DNA of 64,000 bases from Calliopum simillimum. Its lineage: Eukaryota; Arthropoda; Insecta; Diptera; Lauxaniidae. The notes under the pieces were generated by a model, which searched no databases, was not told where the DNA came from, and saw nothing but the letters and a program-made list of their open reading frames with translations. This document shows positions 1 to 11,889 of the stretch, piece after piece. Positions within the stretch are counted from its first letter, which is position 1; the number at the start of each line of letters is the position of its first letter. The DNA lies in assembly GCA_951812925.1 (NCBI GenBank), contig OX638370.1, positions 41,481,948-41,545,947 of the forward strand, given 5' to 3'. The position numbers and the translations under genes were made by a program.

Positions 1-818
1 AAAAAACTAAATTATTTTATTGCTTTGATAGCTTGCTTCTTTTGCAACGTCCGAACGATTGTTTCTTTATTGATAATTTATTACAGTTTCGATTATATAC
101 TAGATACCATATGTATTTTGTTAAAATTGCGTTAAGCAAAATAAGATTTAATCATTTTCAAATCATTTTGGCTTATTATTTTGAGAACATTTGAATTTAT
201 ACAACGTGACGTATGAGTGACACTTCTCTTTGTGTGCCCTTTATTATAATATTTAAACATTTTTAACAGTTAATTTCAATTTTCTTTCGATTTCTCAACA
301 TTTTTTGAATTTTTCAATGTTCAGCTCTGCTTCAGTTTGACTTAGTTTGTGGAATACTTAAGGGCTTTAAATCTCATACATATACGACTTCAACAACTGG
401 CATTCCCATGATGCAATGAAATAATGTTCACAATGTGCCACACAAGAGAGCGTTGCATACTTTTGGGTATAATATTTAGGTTTGCAGAAAGTATTTACCT
501 TCTCACATAAGTAATTGAATGCATAAAAATCTTTACATTTTTAATTTTTTGTTGGTTTCTTTTTGTAAATGGCACTTTACAAACACACAAATATTTCTTA
601 TATTTGCCGCATTGATATCGTTTTTCATTTCAATACTTAAATATTTGCACAATTGGCTGACATTGATACAAAGAAGAAAATCAAGTTGTTGCCACTCTGA
701 AATTTCAACTCAAATGTGTAAACATTCAACAAGCGAAATTGCGAAGTGTATCTTTGGGAATTCTTCAATTGAAGTTTTAAGCATAACATATGCAAAATTT
801 TCATTTTGATATACGATT
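1..818. other. AT-rich non-coding DNA, no gene recognised
   Basis: Only short AT-rich reading frames without recognisable domains are present. I see no convincing exon, RNA gene or transposon boundary here. Confidence 0.5.
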
Positions 819-819
819 A

Positions 820-1357
820 GAGTAGAACGGGGTAATGTCGTGCAGGGGGTAATGTCGTGCATTGGCTGTTTTAGCCCAAAGAATTGAATGATTTACCAAC
901 TGTTTGTAAGGAAGGGACCTGCTGACCTACTGAGATTATACATATAATACTAGCAATTTTCACCAGTTCGTCTCTACGGAGTAACCTTTTTTTCAAAACG
1001 CACGCTTTCGGGAAATGTTTTTTCATCGGGTCAGAAAAATAATTTTCCTTGCGGGAAAATATACCAGGTAAGTGTTTTCTAAAACGAAATATCCTGCCAA
1101 AGAAAAGAAGTATTTGGTTTTCGAAAAAATTTTGGGCTTCACCGAGTTATCGAAGTTGACCTTTAAAACGACCATTGGGGTAATGTCGTGCATATTCACT
1201 TACACAAACACAATTTCTCGCTACACAAATGTTGTTACACATGGATGTAACCAAAGAAATTATCTTTCGATCGAATGCTTACTCGTCGCATTCGCTTGAG
1301 ATGTACGGCTTTACGAGCATGTCAAAGTTGAGTGCACGACATTGCCCCGTTCTACTC
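820..1357. mobile_element. MITE with 26-bp TIRs and TA target duplication
   Basis: The ends are inverted copies that begin GAGTAGAACGGGG and run on into TAATGTCGTGCA, with one mismatch. A TA dinucleotide flanks each side (818-819 and 1358-1359), as for the Tc1/mariner/pogo supergroup. The box GGGGTAATGTCGTGCA is present in the left TIR (829-844), repeated immediately inside it (846-861) and again in the interior (1177-1192). The right TIR holds the inverted copy. There is no transposase frame, so this is a non-autonomous element of about 540 bp. Confidence 0.8.
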
Positions 1358-1360
1358 TAA

Positions 1361-2126
1361 ATATTTTTTTATATGTTAAGTACAAAATTAGACCAAAATG
1401 ACACTGTCAATAATATAAAAAAAACTAAAACCAAAAAATATAAGCAAAATAGTAAGTTTAAATGTATTTTTAAATGCTTCATTTAAATCCGGCATCAAAA
1501 TTTGTCTAGCTTGTCTGAATTTTGAGATATCCTTATCTAAAAGAGTGAAAAATACAAAATTGCGGAAGCATGGTACGTTACTTAAATATTTTTCAAAATA
1601 GATTTTAGCGAGTACGTTGCCATATGGCAACACGGAGCGTTGTGGAACTTATTTTTGCATAAGATAAGCTTGGAGTACGTTTTGATATTATACGGTTACT
1701 TACAAAATTGAAACACGCGATCTTTATTTTAAACTCTTTCAAGGTCTATAAAATATTTTTGATTTGACGGGCGTTCAGGCAAAAAGTTTTCATCCAGTTG
1801 AAAAAGATGGAGCTTTAAGTCAGATAGATGACATTAACGACAACGAATTGTTAGAGATGGCAAAAATGTTCGTCCATCTGGTCAGAGTTCCACATTATTC
1901 TTGCTCTGAAGTGCAGCAAATTCTATTTTCAGGGATATGGCGCTCATCTGGGAGATAGTATATTTCACTTTTGCCATTGACAGCTGATAGTTATAATCAT
2001 CCTCTTATCCAATCGTGTAATAACATTCTGAAGCAATGGTATCTCAACGCCATACAAAGGACTAAATTATAATTGGATGGAATCGAGATTCATTTACTTC
2101 ACTGGATGGTAACTCGGAAAGTACAC
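1361..2126. other. Non-coding stretch, no supported gene
   Basis: Short frames exist, for example 1764-1958 plus from a TTG, but none shows a recognisable domain, a splice context or codon bias that would support a gene. Confidence 0.4.
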
Positions 2127-2690
2127 TGCAGTATTTAGAAATTTGGTTTGTACGAGAGGTGCCACGAACTCTTTTCTGAATTTTCATATCTTTTGCTCAT
2201 AGCTTACATTTACTATTTTTACTACGTTAGTGAAATTTTGTTGGATTATCTCAAAAAATGTCTTTAGTACGGCACTTTAAAGCTTCTGCTTGTATGGGAG
2301 GTGCCACGCCCTCTTGTTTGCCTAGTTTTAGTGAAATTTTGTTGAGTTATCTCAAGAAACGTTTTCATTATAGCATTTTAAAGCTTTTATTTATATGGGA
2401 GGTGCCACGTCCTCTTGTCCGAGTTCACCAAGTTTTCGCTCAGAGCTTGTACTTACTATGTTTAGTATTTACGTGTATTTTGCTTCTGTTATTGCAAATA
2501 ATGCTCTTATTATTGCATTTTGAATATATTTTTTGAATGGGCGGTGGGCGTGTTCGTACGGACATAGCTATATCGACTCAAGAGGTGACGCTGATCAAGA
2601 ATATATATACTTTTCTATACCTGCCACCCTTCCTTCTCTGCGTTACAAACGGAAGGATAAAGTGAATATAACCTGGGTATAGGGTATAAA
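2127..2690 (+). mobile_element. Dispersed repeat copy (GAGGTGCCACG family)
   Basis: This copy starts with a CACTGCAGTA block and ends at a GGGTATAGGGTATAA-like terminus. The block GGGAGGTGCCACG recurs at about 2298 and 2398, with a divergent copy at about 2157. The 3' part carries the conserved stretches GACATAGCTATATCGACTCA, ATCAAGAATATATATAC and CTGCGTTACAAACGGAAGGA. The same order is found at 11890-12676. No protein is encoded. The architecture resembles short non-autonomous repeats abundant in flies (DINE/Helitron-like or SINE-like); the class is inference. Confidence 0.6.
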
Positions 2691-4109
2691 AATGGAAGCT
2701 AAATTTAACTTCGGACCGAATGAATAACTTTTGTCAATTATGAATGCGATTTAAAAACAAAAAAGTCACTGGCAAAACCTTGTGCTGTCATACGATCACA
2801 TAACTTTTTACCAAAACTAAACCCTGTACTAAAATTCCTTTAATACAAATCTTGTCTTTTAAGCCATAGGACGCTTTAATTATGATCAAATCCAAAAACT
2901 TTGTCAAAAATAGATCTGGCTTAATCCGGGTAACAAAAAACTAATTTCACCTTTTCTTGTAGCTCTACTATAAGCCTTAAAACATAATTATCTCCAAGTT
3001 CAAGCAAGAATATCTCAAAATTCTGCAGTTATACTTATAGTTACGATAATGGAGTTGGATTCAGTGTCAAAAAATACATCAGACTGCGTATAAGAAACAA
3101 AAAGTTCTTTCTATTTTTTTTTTTTTTTTTTTTTTTTGCTGTGTGCCTGTGCAATTAAAATATAGTACATTTGCTTAAATTAAATATTTGATTTATACTA
3201 TATTATTCTACATACGTCTTAATTATGTTGCATCAATCATTTATGTTTACTCTTTGAATTCTTAAGGAAAATATAGGGCTGAAATAAATCAATTCCAATG
3301 ATATTAAATGCGAAACATTTTATTTTACCACAGTTCTTTCCGAAATTTCTTCGTCAAGTTACAATCTATATGAACCAAGTCTTTTGCTGCCGTCAAGGTT
3401 GAAATTTAGGATGTTACTTGAAATGCCCTTATTGTAGCGAAAATAGGTGGCGAAACGACCATGGATACTTTTTTTTTTTTTTTTGTGAGGGTATCATACG
3501 TAAATATTAATGGGATTTCAGCCAAGGAAGCTGACAATAAGCACGGAGTATTTCATTTTCAGGGCGCAGATCACGACACGCTCTTACAACAGAGATACAA
3601 TACCTATCACTTTTCATCACCAATGAATTATTATATACCAAAATCTAAAATTTCGCTCATTCGAATGTTTTTATTTTGTGTGTATAAGAGATCAGTTTTA
3701 AATTGTCAACCTTCCAAAAAAAGACCTCACGACCTAAATACGAAATTCTTATACATTCAGTACTACATAAGCAACGTACACCACATTAGTTATGTCAATG
3801 TCTGCGAAATATTATTAACCACAATAACAGTTCGATATCAAACCGACCACAAATGCCAATTGGATTTTCACCACAATTTCTCATAACTAAGCACCAAATG
3901 CTTATGACATCAATGTACTCACACGAAAAGAGTCTAAAATCTAACAATGATGCCAGACTACAAAAAACTTGCATTTTTCTTCAACAAAAACATTTCTTCA
4001 ACAGAAAAGTTTTTTCTTTAAATGTTGAAACTCTCATTTTCGACTTTCTCGAAATGCACTAAAATTTAAAAATGTTTTTGAAATTTTTAAAGATTATTCG
4101 ATTGTTTTA
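2691..4109. other. Non-coding stretch with poly-T runs
   Basis: No gene is recognised. Poly-T tracts lie near 3114-3137 and 3468-3484. The frames at 3461-3886 and 3853-4062 have no recognisable domain. Confidence 0.4.
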
Positions 4110-4419
4110 ACTATTCTCAATAACCTTGACTTTTTCAACATACTTATTTCGAACTTTAAAACATTTTCTGAACTCTTCTCATGCTTTTAACATTGTCAAT
4201 ATATCCCAATTTTAGTCGACTTTCTCAACATTTTTCGACCAATGTTTTTACAAATACATACATTGAATTTTTCAATACTATATAAAGACTGTGTCGAAAA
4301 AACTTATACACACTTAAAGTTAAATAAAACTCAAACCGATCAATTTAAAATTCTTAAAAATTTGTAAATTTATTAATATATTATAGAAATTCATTAAACA
4401 TTAAAATATTGGAATATTA

Positions 4420-5253
4420 TTAGGAGTTCACAAATCTATTTACCTTTTCCAGAATTCCTGTCATTAACGATTTTATAGTTGTTTCCGTTACCCTTTTGGA
4501 GGAGCCGGTCCATTTACGCTTGAAGTCAGACATGTCCTGGGATAACTTTCCTGTGTTCTTCAATTCTCTTTTCAGGAGCGCCCAATATCTCTCCATAGGC
4601 CGGAGTTCTGGACAGTTGAGTGTGTTTGCCTTCCATGGTACAAAATTTACATTATTATTTGAATACCACTCAAGGACCTTTTTTCCATAGTGGCATAATG
4701 CTTAATCGGCCCAGAAATATATCGGCACTCTTTGCTGTTTTAGGATAGGCAAAAGCCGTTTTTGAAGACACTCCTTAATATACATTTCTGTATTCATCCA
4801 CAACTCACAACAAACTTTTTGAGAAATTTTTATTTGCTTTTTTGTCCGGTATTATTCCTGAATATTACTTCACCAACAGCCACATAAAAATCTTGAGCCG
4901 GAAGTTGTAAAAAGTATGCTAGAACATAGGCTTCATCATCCATCACACAGCAAGTACATATTTTTATAAAATTAGACAGAGATTTTTTAGCTAGCTTTTG
5001 GCTTCTAAATTCATTACCGCATTGCGATCTGGAACTTTCTGAACTTTAAACGACTTCAGCCTATAATTAGCATTGGTTCTGCACACAAAAGAATCAGAGC
5101 ATTTAACTACACAAGCTGCTTTTCTGACAAAAGTGTTCGGAGCTCTTCGAAAGAGTTGTTCGACACTTTTGCCTTACCAATATTTGTTGGACCTTTTTCT
5201 TCCTGATCCAGGGTTTTGTGCAATATTTAAGTCTTCTTTATACTGTTTAATGG
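4420..5253 (-). pseudogene. Degenerate DD37-type transposase, C-terminal and catalytic part
   Basis: Read on the minus strand, broken frames contain VMDDEAYV (first catalytic Asp region, about 4940-4965), then YIKECLQKRLLP, then YFWAD with a stop just after the Asp, then CHYGKKVLEWYSNNNVNF, then NCPELRPMERYWALLKREL. The last is the typical third-acidic-residue block (Glu in RPME). The frame ends in NRFVNS and two stops at about 4417-4422. Several frameshifts and stops make it non-functional. The N-terminal DNA-binding part is separated by the inserted foldback element and has decayed. The family follows from the PELRPIE-YW signature; clade naming is inference. Confidence 0.8.
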
Positions 5254-5261
5254 CTTTTGAA

Positions 5262-6643
5262 AGGTACATAAAGTGAGCTATGCAGGTGTGACGCATTTCG
5301 ATGTTTTTTGGTTGGGAATTTCGAGCTATTTTTGAGCTTTTCAACAGCAATTTCGAGCTGTCTGGGAAATTTTATATTTTCCGGAAAAGCGGAAAAATTG
5401 TTCTGCATAGCTAAGCTTATTTTTTCAGCCAGACGAATCTGCGGGAAAAGTTAGCGATGAAATCTTTTCACGCAGGAATGTCGAGCTACTTTCGAGCTAA
5501 TTTTGAGCTAAAAGCATTTTCCGGAAAACTCCCAATTTTCCCGGAAAATCCCAAAAAAACTTTTGTTATGGCTAACTTTATTTTTTTCAGCCAGACGAAT
5601 CCGCGGGAATAGTAAGCGATGAAATCTTTTAACGCAGGAATTTCGAGCTTGTTTCGAGCTGACCTTGAATGAAGTGTTTTCCTTTAATTTCCCCGGAAAA
5701 TCCCATAAAATTAAAAAAATTTTTTTTTCCCTATTTTACATCCGCAAATTATTCGGATTATGTCCGAAGGTTTTTCGCGGATCGGCCTATAATATATCCA
5801 ACACCTAGTTTGCTAGACATAGTAATTTTACATAAAAGTAGGGGTAAGTGGGCGGCCTGCGGCTGCAGCTCAGGATTTAAAACTCCCAAAAATTCAACAC
5901 CGTCTTCGCGGCGGCCTTCGGCTGAGGGTCAGTCGGTAAGACGTCCAATAATTTGCGGACATAACACCCATTTACGAAATGGGGATTATGTTCTGGCACC
6001 GCCATAAAAAAAGGTTTTTTGGGATTTTCCAGGAGAGTTGGGGGTTTTCCGGAAAACACTTTTCGTTTTTGATGAGCTCGAAACTAGCTCCAAATTCGTG
6101 TATCAAATGATATGATCGCCAAATGTTCTCATGGGTTCGTCTGGCTGAAAAAAATAAAGCAAGCCCTTAAAAAATTTTTTGGGATTTTCAGGGGAAATTT
6201 AAGGAAAATACTTTATTCAAGGTCAGCTCGAAACTAGCTCGAAATTCCTGCGTTAAAAGATTTCATCGCTTACTATTCCCGCGGATTCGTCTGGCTGAAA
6301 AAAATAAAGTTAGCCATAAAAAAAGTTTTTTTGGGATTTTCCGGGAAAATTGGGAGTTTTCCGGGAAAATTCGGAGTTTTCCGGAAAATGCTTTTAGCTC
6401 AAAATTAGCTCGAAAGTAGCTCGAAATTCCTTCGTTAAAAGATTTCATCGCTAACTTTTCCCGCAGATTCGTCTGGCTGAAAAAATAAACTCAGCTATGC
6501 AGAACAATTTTTCCGCTTTTCCGGAAAATGGAAAATTTCCCAGACAGCTCGAAATTGCTGTTGAATAGCTCAAAAAAGCTCGAAATTCCCAACCTAAAAA
6601 CATCGAAATTCGTCACACCTGCATAGCTCACTTTATGGACCTT
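5262..6643. mobile_element. Foldback/hAT-like element with 8-bp target duplication
   Basis: The element is flanked by the 8-bp direct repeat CTTTTGAA (5254-5261 and 6644-6651). Both ends read AGGTNCATAAAGTGAGCTA inward. The arms (about 5262-5760 and 6060-6643) are inverted copies. Each is built from reiterated modules of roughly 110-125 bp containing CAGCCAGACGAATC, GCGATGAAATCTTTT and several TTTCGAGCT boxes. The centre (about 5760-6060) is more GC-rich. No transposase frame is present. The 8-bp duplication fits hAT or P-type transposition; the modular arms resemble foldback elements. Confidence 0.85.
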
Positions 6644-6889
6644 CTTTTGAAGCAGTGTGACGATGAACCTTGAGATCTGTTTTTATTTTTTTGAAGTCCA
6701 CAATGGATTTTTTTGAGAATTTTTAACAATTTTTTCACGTACAATCAAAAGTGAATAATTTGAATAAATATAATATCTTACATTTTTTTTAAAAGCTTAC
6801 GTGATTCAAAAAAAAAAATATTCGTTGGACACAAGATAAGTTATGGCTGAAAAAGTGTGTATAAGTTTTTTTCAACACACTCTTTAAAA

Positions 6890-7925
6890 AAGAAAGGGTC
6901 GACATTTAGATTCATCCCGAAAACAACTCAGATGTCAGGATGACTCACAAAAACGATATCTGCAGGTTCTTTTTTTTTCATTCTATGAAAAACCAATGCA
7001 GCACTTTCAATTCTATTGAATTCCCATTTTGGCTAAGAAAACATGCTTCTTGGTCATAACTTTTTGTATACGCTGAAAATATGCTAGAAACTCACCCTAT
7101 TTTTTCAAATTTAAATTTTCCACTTCTTCAAAAAAATAGCCGACAAATGCTGGAGGAAATAAAAGAAACTTTGATGAAAGCCGAAAAGCGCCAACTAGCA
7201 GCAAAAATGTTTTGAACTAAAATATGCTGAAGTCGAAAAATTAAAAAATTTTATATTAGACCGGTTCGATTTTGTATGCAGCAAAAAAAAAAAAATATCA
7301 TCACTTTTTTTTTCACTCCGAGAAAAACCAATAGCGCACTTTTGATTTTACTGAACAATTGAACAAATTTGAACAATTTTAGGCATTTTCAACCTGTTAC
7401 AATTTTTTCATTAGATGCTTTCCTTTTGAGTAAAAAATCGTTTTTTCGGCAGCGAAATTTAAAAAAAGTAAGAAAATCAATTTTGGGACGCGAATATTTT
7501 GTATACACCCAAAAATAAGTTTTAAAAGGACATAGTCTTTATTCTTAAGGCACCCTTGGGTATCCATTTTATTATGAAAAAAAAGCTATGACCAAAAAAC
7601 ATGTTTTTTTAGCCAAAATGGACCTTCAATAGAATAAAAAGTGCTCTATTGGTTTTTCTCGGAGTGAAAAAAAAGTGATGATGATTTTTTTTTTTTTTTG
7701 CTTCATACAAAATCGAACCGTTCTTATATAAAATCTACTAATTCACTACAGCATATTTAGTCCAAAATATTTTTGCTGCTAGTTGGCGCCTTTCGGCTTT
7801 CATCAAAGTTTCTTTTACTTCCTCCAGCATTATTTTTAGAGAAGTGGAAAATTTGAATTTGAAATACTTAATAGCGCAAGCTTTCTAACATATTTTCAGC
7901 GTATCCAATTGCTCTGAAACCGATA
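6890..7925. repeat. Hairpin repeat, unit A copy
   Basis: The left arm (about 6897-7310) contains ACAACTCAGATGTC, CTCACAAAAACGATATC and GAGAAAAACCAATAG-type blocks. The right arm (about 7530-7925) contains the same blocks inverted. Both contain a stretch around CTGGAGGAAATAAAAG. Related copies lie at 9160-11800 and 49205-51790. No coding capacity is visible. Confidence 0.65.
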
Positions 7926-8093
7926 TTGAGACTTTGATTTTCTTTTGTGGGGTATGGCGGACTTGTGTGAAAATTTCAATGTAAAAATCTGATTATTATA
8001 GTGTGATTTAAACGAAATATTAAAATATAAGTCAATTAGAAACTTGCTTCAGCGGCATTTTTTAAAGTTTGCTTTACCAACAAATATTCAAAA

Positions 8094-8387
8094 ATGAAAA
8101 TTTTCTTAATAATTTCTGTTACTTTGAGCTTTCTCTCACAAGTCATTGCATATAAAGATCGTAAGTGTCCTTAGAAGACAAAAAAAAAAAACGAAAATAA
8201 CAAATTTTTGATTTTAGCTGTATGCGCCTTAGAACATTCGGTAACAGGAGCTTGTTTTGCTGGTTTTCGCATGTGGTCCTACAATTTGGATAAAAATGAA
8301 TGTGTTTTGTTTGTTTATGGTGGCTGTCAGGGAACTGCAAATCGATTTCCGTCAAAAGCAGAATGTGAAAACCGCTGTAAAGAGTAA
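8094..8387 (+). CDS. Secreted single-domain Kunitz/BPTI protease inhibitor 1
   Basis: Exon 1 is 8094-8160, a 57-nt GTAAGT...TTTTAG intron is 8161-8217, and exon 2 is 8218-8387, giving 78 residues. The first ~19 residues (MKIFLIISVTLSFLSQVIA) form a signal peptide. The rest is one Kunitz domain with six cysteines spaced 9-15-7-12-3, where BPTI has 8-15-7-12-3, and the conserved YGGC and AECENRC blocks. The P1 position after the second cysteine is Phe, suggesting a chymotrypsin-like rather than trypsin-like target. AATAAA lies at 8463-8468. Small one-intron secreted Kunitz genes in Drosophila include seminal-fluid (accessory gland) members, so a reproductive or hemolymph role is possible but not shown. 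The near copy is at 12755. Confidence 0.9.
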
Positions 8388-8816
8388 AAGTGAACTTATG
8401 ACATGAGAATAATGTAATTGCATTTTTAAATAGTTGTATCCATCTAAATAAGTATTTTGCCAAATAAATTTCACATTAAATTTGAATGCATTCAACCCAA
8501 ATTGAAAATCTTCATGTTTAGTTATTTCTTCAAGGCAAGTTCTTTCTGTTTACTTTGCGTCTATTAAAGTCTGATTGATATCGGTTGTTACGCTATGCAA
8601 AAATTTTAAAAAACGATAACGATGGAACGTTTGCCACACCACAGCTGAGTTAAACCCCCTGATGGGTTTTGCAAAGTTAGCTGCATGACGGTTTTTATCG
8701 ACCTCTGAAGGTTTTTTTAAAGACTCTTCAGTTTTTTGATCAATAGCTTCTGTACTAAGTATTCCAGAAACCTTTATTTTATTTTATTAAAATTGTAGCC
8801 CACAAGTAATTTTTCC
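8388..8816. other. 3' flank of Kunitz gene 1
   Basis: The 3' UTR up to the polyadenylation signal at 8463-8468 is shared with unit B. About 300 bp from roughly 8500 to 8810 has no counterpart there. No further gene is seen. Confidence 0.5.
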
Positions 8817-8960
8817 TATATACAGGGAGCATTATGATTTAAAATGTTTGGACTTTTTAGTTTATCGAAATAACACAAATATAAATTTAAAAAAAAAAAA
8901 AACGAAAAAAGTGTAAAAGGCATAACATGCTTAGAATTATCTAAGAAATACGTGTGATTT
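8817..8960. mobile_element. Truncated arm of the 13202-13836 MITE family
   Basis: TATACAGGGAGCATTATG followed by TTAAAATGTTTGGAC matches the left arm of the intact MITE at 13202. It runs through the shared module CGAAAAAAGTGTAAAAGGCA...CTTAGAATTATC and then stops where unit B begins. The right arm is missing, so the duplication junction lies inside this element. Confidence 0.6.
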
Positions 8961-9159
8961 TTTTTTAAATTTATAACTATTTTCAGTAGCATTGACTTTT
9001 CAACACATTTATTTCGATCTTTTAAACATTTTCTGAATTCTTCTCTTACTTACTTTTAACATTGTCAACATATCCCAATTTTAATCGACTTTCTCAACAT
9101 TTTTCGACTAATATTTTTACAAATACATACATTGAATTTTTGAATACTATATACATAAG

Positions 9160-11800
9160 CTAGAATGGGTCGAAATTTAGGTTTATCCTGAAACCAACTC
9201 AGAGTTAGAAGGACTCACAAAAACGATATCAGCATGGTTTTTTTTTTTGCATTCCGAGAAAAACCAACACATTCGATTCTACTGAAGGCCCATTTTGGCT
9301 AAAAAAACATGTTTTTGGTCATAACTTTTTGTATACGCTGAAAGTATGCTAGAAAACTCGCGCTATTAAGTGTTTCAAATTTAAATTTTCCACTTCTTCA
9401 AAAAAATAGCCGACAAATGCTGGAGGAAATAAAAGCAACTTTGATGAAAGCCGAAAAGCGCCAAATAGCAGCAAAAATATTTTGAACTAAAATATGCTGA
9501 AGTCGAAAAATTAGTAAATTTTATATTAGAACGCACACTGGCTCAAAATCCTAAAAAGTTGGCCAAAAGTCTAAAAAAAAAGTTTTTTTAAATTAACTTT
9601 TTATGGACCGTGTTGTCTTACAGATATTCATAGACCACAAGAAATGTATAAGAAACATCCAGGTATTCCTACAATGCTCTTGGGATCTCTCCAAAAGTAC
9701 ACTTCTCAGACGAAAAATTCTGTGAATTAAAAGTTCAAATTTAATGTACACTGTAAAAATTGTGTGGTTACTGTAAAACTGAACCGATTTTAATGTTAGA
9801 ATGTGGAATCTCTTTGTAAAAGAAAATACTATCCAACCTTTATATTTAAAATTTGCAATAATTTATACTTTTGCGGTATTTGTGATTAACTAAAAATCAA
9901 ATTATTTCACGAAATCAGTATGCAATTGTTATAAAAAAAGCCCAGAACTAGTTTATACCACATCATACCACCAAGATTTTTTGGATTTAAGAAGATTGAA
10001 ACCTTCTCTAACACATACAAAAAAATTGAGGTGTTTTTTTTTTGCCCCTTTTGTGTGACGTGGTTTTTTCTGAAGCAACCAGAGGAAAATTTTACTCATA
10101 TTGCTCGCCTAGTGTCAATATGTGATGTTAGCCCGAAATGATAAAATTTTTATATTGTTATACAGCTTATACTCCACGATAAAGAATCTAAAACCCATTC
10201 TTATGTAGATCAATTTAACGTTGCACACAACTCTATCAAATTTAAAATTTTGAAAAAATTTTTAAATTAGATATAAAAATTGTGCAAGTGTTGTTTTTGC
10301 CATTTCGAATCCGCCATTTTGTTTTTTAAAAATCTAATATCAGATTCGTAATCAGTGACCCCAAAAACCCCCGAGTAAATTTTTTGGTTGGATTTGAATG
10401 AATTTTTATGCAAATCGTCCGCCATTTTGAATCTGCCATTTTCTTTTTTAAAAATCTAACATCAAATTCGTAATCAGCGACCTCGAAAACCCCCAGGTAA
10501 AAAACTTCTTCTCGAAACTTTAATGATTTCGACTTTTGTCCAGCTTTTAGGATTTTGAACCAGTGTGGAACGGTTCAATTTTTTATGAAGCAAAAAAAAA
10601 AAAAAATATCATCACTTTTTTTCACTCCGAGAAAAACCAATAGAGCACTTTTGATACTACTGAAGGCTCATATTGGCTAAAAAAAAACATGTTTTTTGTA
10701 TATAAATTTTTTTTTTTTTTCATTATAAAATAGATACCCAAGAGTGCTTTAGAAATAAAGACTATGTTCTTAAAAAAATTTTGGCGCTTAAAAATTATAA
10801 ATTTATTTTGGGGGTTTAGAAAATATTCGCGTTCCAAAATCGATTTTCTTACGTTTTTAAAGTTTGCTATCGAAAAACCGATTTGTTACTCAAAAGAAAG
10901 ACTTCTAACGAAAAAAGTGTATAAGGAAAAATATGATTAGAATCGTCCAAAGAATATGAGTGAATTTTTTGAGAAATTTTATAATTTTTAAAAGCTTGGT
11001 CAAAATTAAAAAAAAAAATTTCCGAAAATTCTGAAAGAACTCACACCTATTTTTTGAAGGATTCTAAACATTTTACATCGTAAAAAATATTTTCGTAGAA
11101 GCCTTGGTTTTGAGTTACCCTTGCATTTTGCTGACGAACGTGTTCTAAACAGCTGAAAACTCAATTTGATAAATTTTTGAAAGAATATAAAATATCTTAA
11201 AAAAATCTGAAAAATTCAGACGTATTCTTTGGACAATTCAAAGAATACATTTTTCCCGTTAGATGCCTTGCTTCTGAGTAAAAACTCGTTTTTTCGACCG
11301 CGTAATTTAAAAAATTAAGAAAATCGATTTTGGGACTCGAATATTTTCTATACCCCCAAAAAAAAAAATTTTTTAAGAACAAAGTCTTTATTTCTAAAGC
11401 TACCTTGGATATCCATTTTATAATGAAAAAAAAGTTTTAACCAAAAAACATGTTTTTTTAGCCAAAATAGGATTTCAGTAGAATCAAAAGTGCTCTATTG
11501 GTTTTTCTCGAAGGAAAAAAAAGGTGATGATAATTTTTTTTTTTTGCTTCATACGAAATCGAACCGGTCTAATATAAAATTAACTTATTTTTCGACTTCA
11601 GTATATTTTAGTTCAAAACATTTTTTTGCTGCTAGTCGTCGTTTTTCGGCTTTCATCAAAGTTTCTTTTATTTTCTCCAGCATTTATTGGCTATTTTTGT
11701 CTAGAAGTAGAAAATTTGAATTTGAAATACTTAATAGCGCGATTTTTCTAGCATATTTTCAGCGTATCCAATTGCACTGAAACCAATGCTGCGACAATGA
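9160..11800. repeat. Hairpin repeat, unit B copy (interrupted)
   Basis: The left arm (about 9165-9533) and its continuation (10573-10860) mirror the right arm (about 11270-11800). Motifs are CTCACAAAAACGATATC, GAGAAAAACCAATAGAGCAC and ATCGATTTTGGGAC. The TIR element 9534-10567 sits inside the left arm. The centre (10860-11270) has two opposed copies of the module described under findings. No protein is recognisable. Confidence 0.65.
9534..10567. mobile_element. TIR element with 5-bp target duplication
   Basis: The ends are inverted copies of about 38 bp starting CACACTGG and running through TCAAAATCCTAAAA. The direct repeat GAACG flanks it (9529-9533 and 10568-10572). Unit A at about 7255 shows the sequence without it. 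Inside, a block of about 115 bp with GCCATTTT and GATTCGTAATCAG is duplicated (about 10303-10390 and 10418-10505). No transposase frame is seen. A 5-bp duplication would fit Transib-like transposition, but the termini alone do not settle the class. Confidence 0.75.
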
Positions 11801-11889
11801 TTTTCTTTTATAGGGTATTTCGAATTTGTGTGAAAATTTCAATATAAAAATTTGATTATTATAGTGTGATTTAACTTAAAAACTAGTAA

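Larger units (their letters stand above)
4285..6884 (-). mobile_element. Tc1/mariner-superfamily element (DD37-type), interrupted
   Basis: Inverted ends of about 28 bp (left end has GTGTCGAAAAAACTTATACA) lie at 4285 and 6884, with TA on both sides (4283-4284 and 6885-6886). Without the nested element at 5262-6643 and one 8-bp duplication, the length is about 1.2 kb, normal for the superfamily. The paralogous uninterrupted site lies near 9150 in unit B. The minus strand holds transposase remnants. Confidence 0.85.
4110..8960. repeat. Tandem segmental duplication, unit A (carries Kunitz gene 1)
   Basis: Sequence from about 4110 to 4284, then from 6885 onward, aligns in order with unit B starting at about 8974. 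Shared parts are the flank around 4250/9120, the hairpin repeat at 6890-7920, the upstream region, the Kunitz gene and its 3' flank, and the truncated MITE arm at 8817-8960. Unit A carries a private insertion, the DD37-type element 4285-6884. Unit B retains the uninterrupted site near 9150. The far left boundary is approximate. Confidence 0.75.

Noticed and set aside
1764..1958. 64-residue frame starting at TTG
   Set aside because: No ATG start, no domain and no splice or regulatory context.
3461..3886. 141-residue plus-strand frame
   Set aside because: It starts in a poly-T run, has no recognisable domain or signal, and is bordered by AT-rich non-coding DNA.
8143..8463. 106-residue minus frame over Kunitz gene 1
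   Set aside because: It is antisense to the spliced Kunitz exons, which have a signal peptide, six cysteines and correct splice sites.
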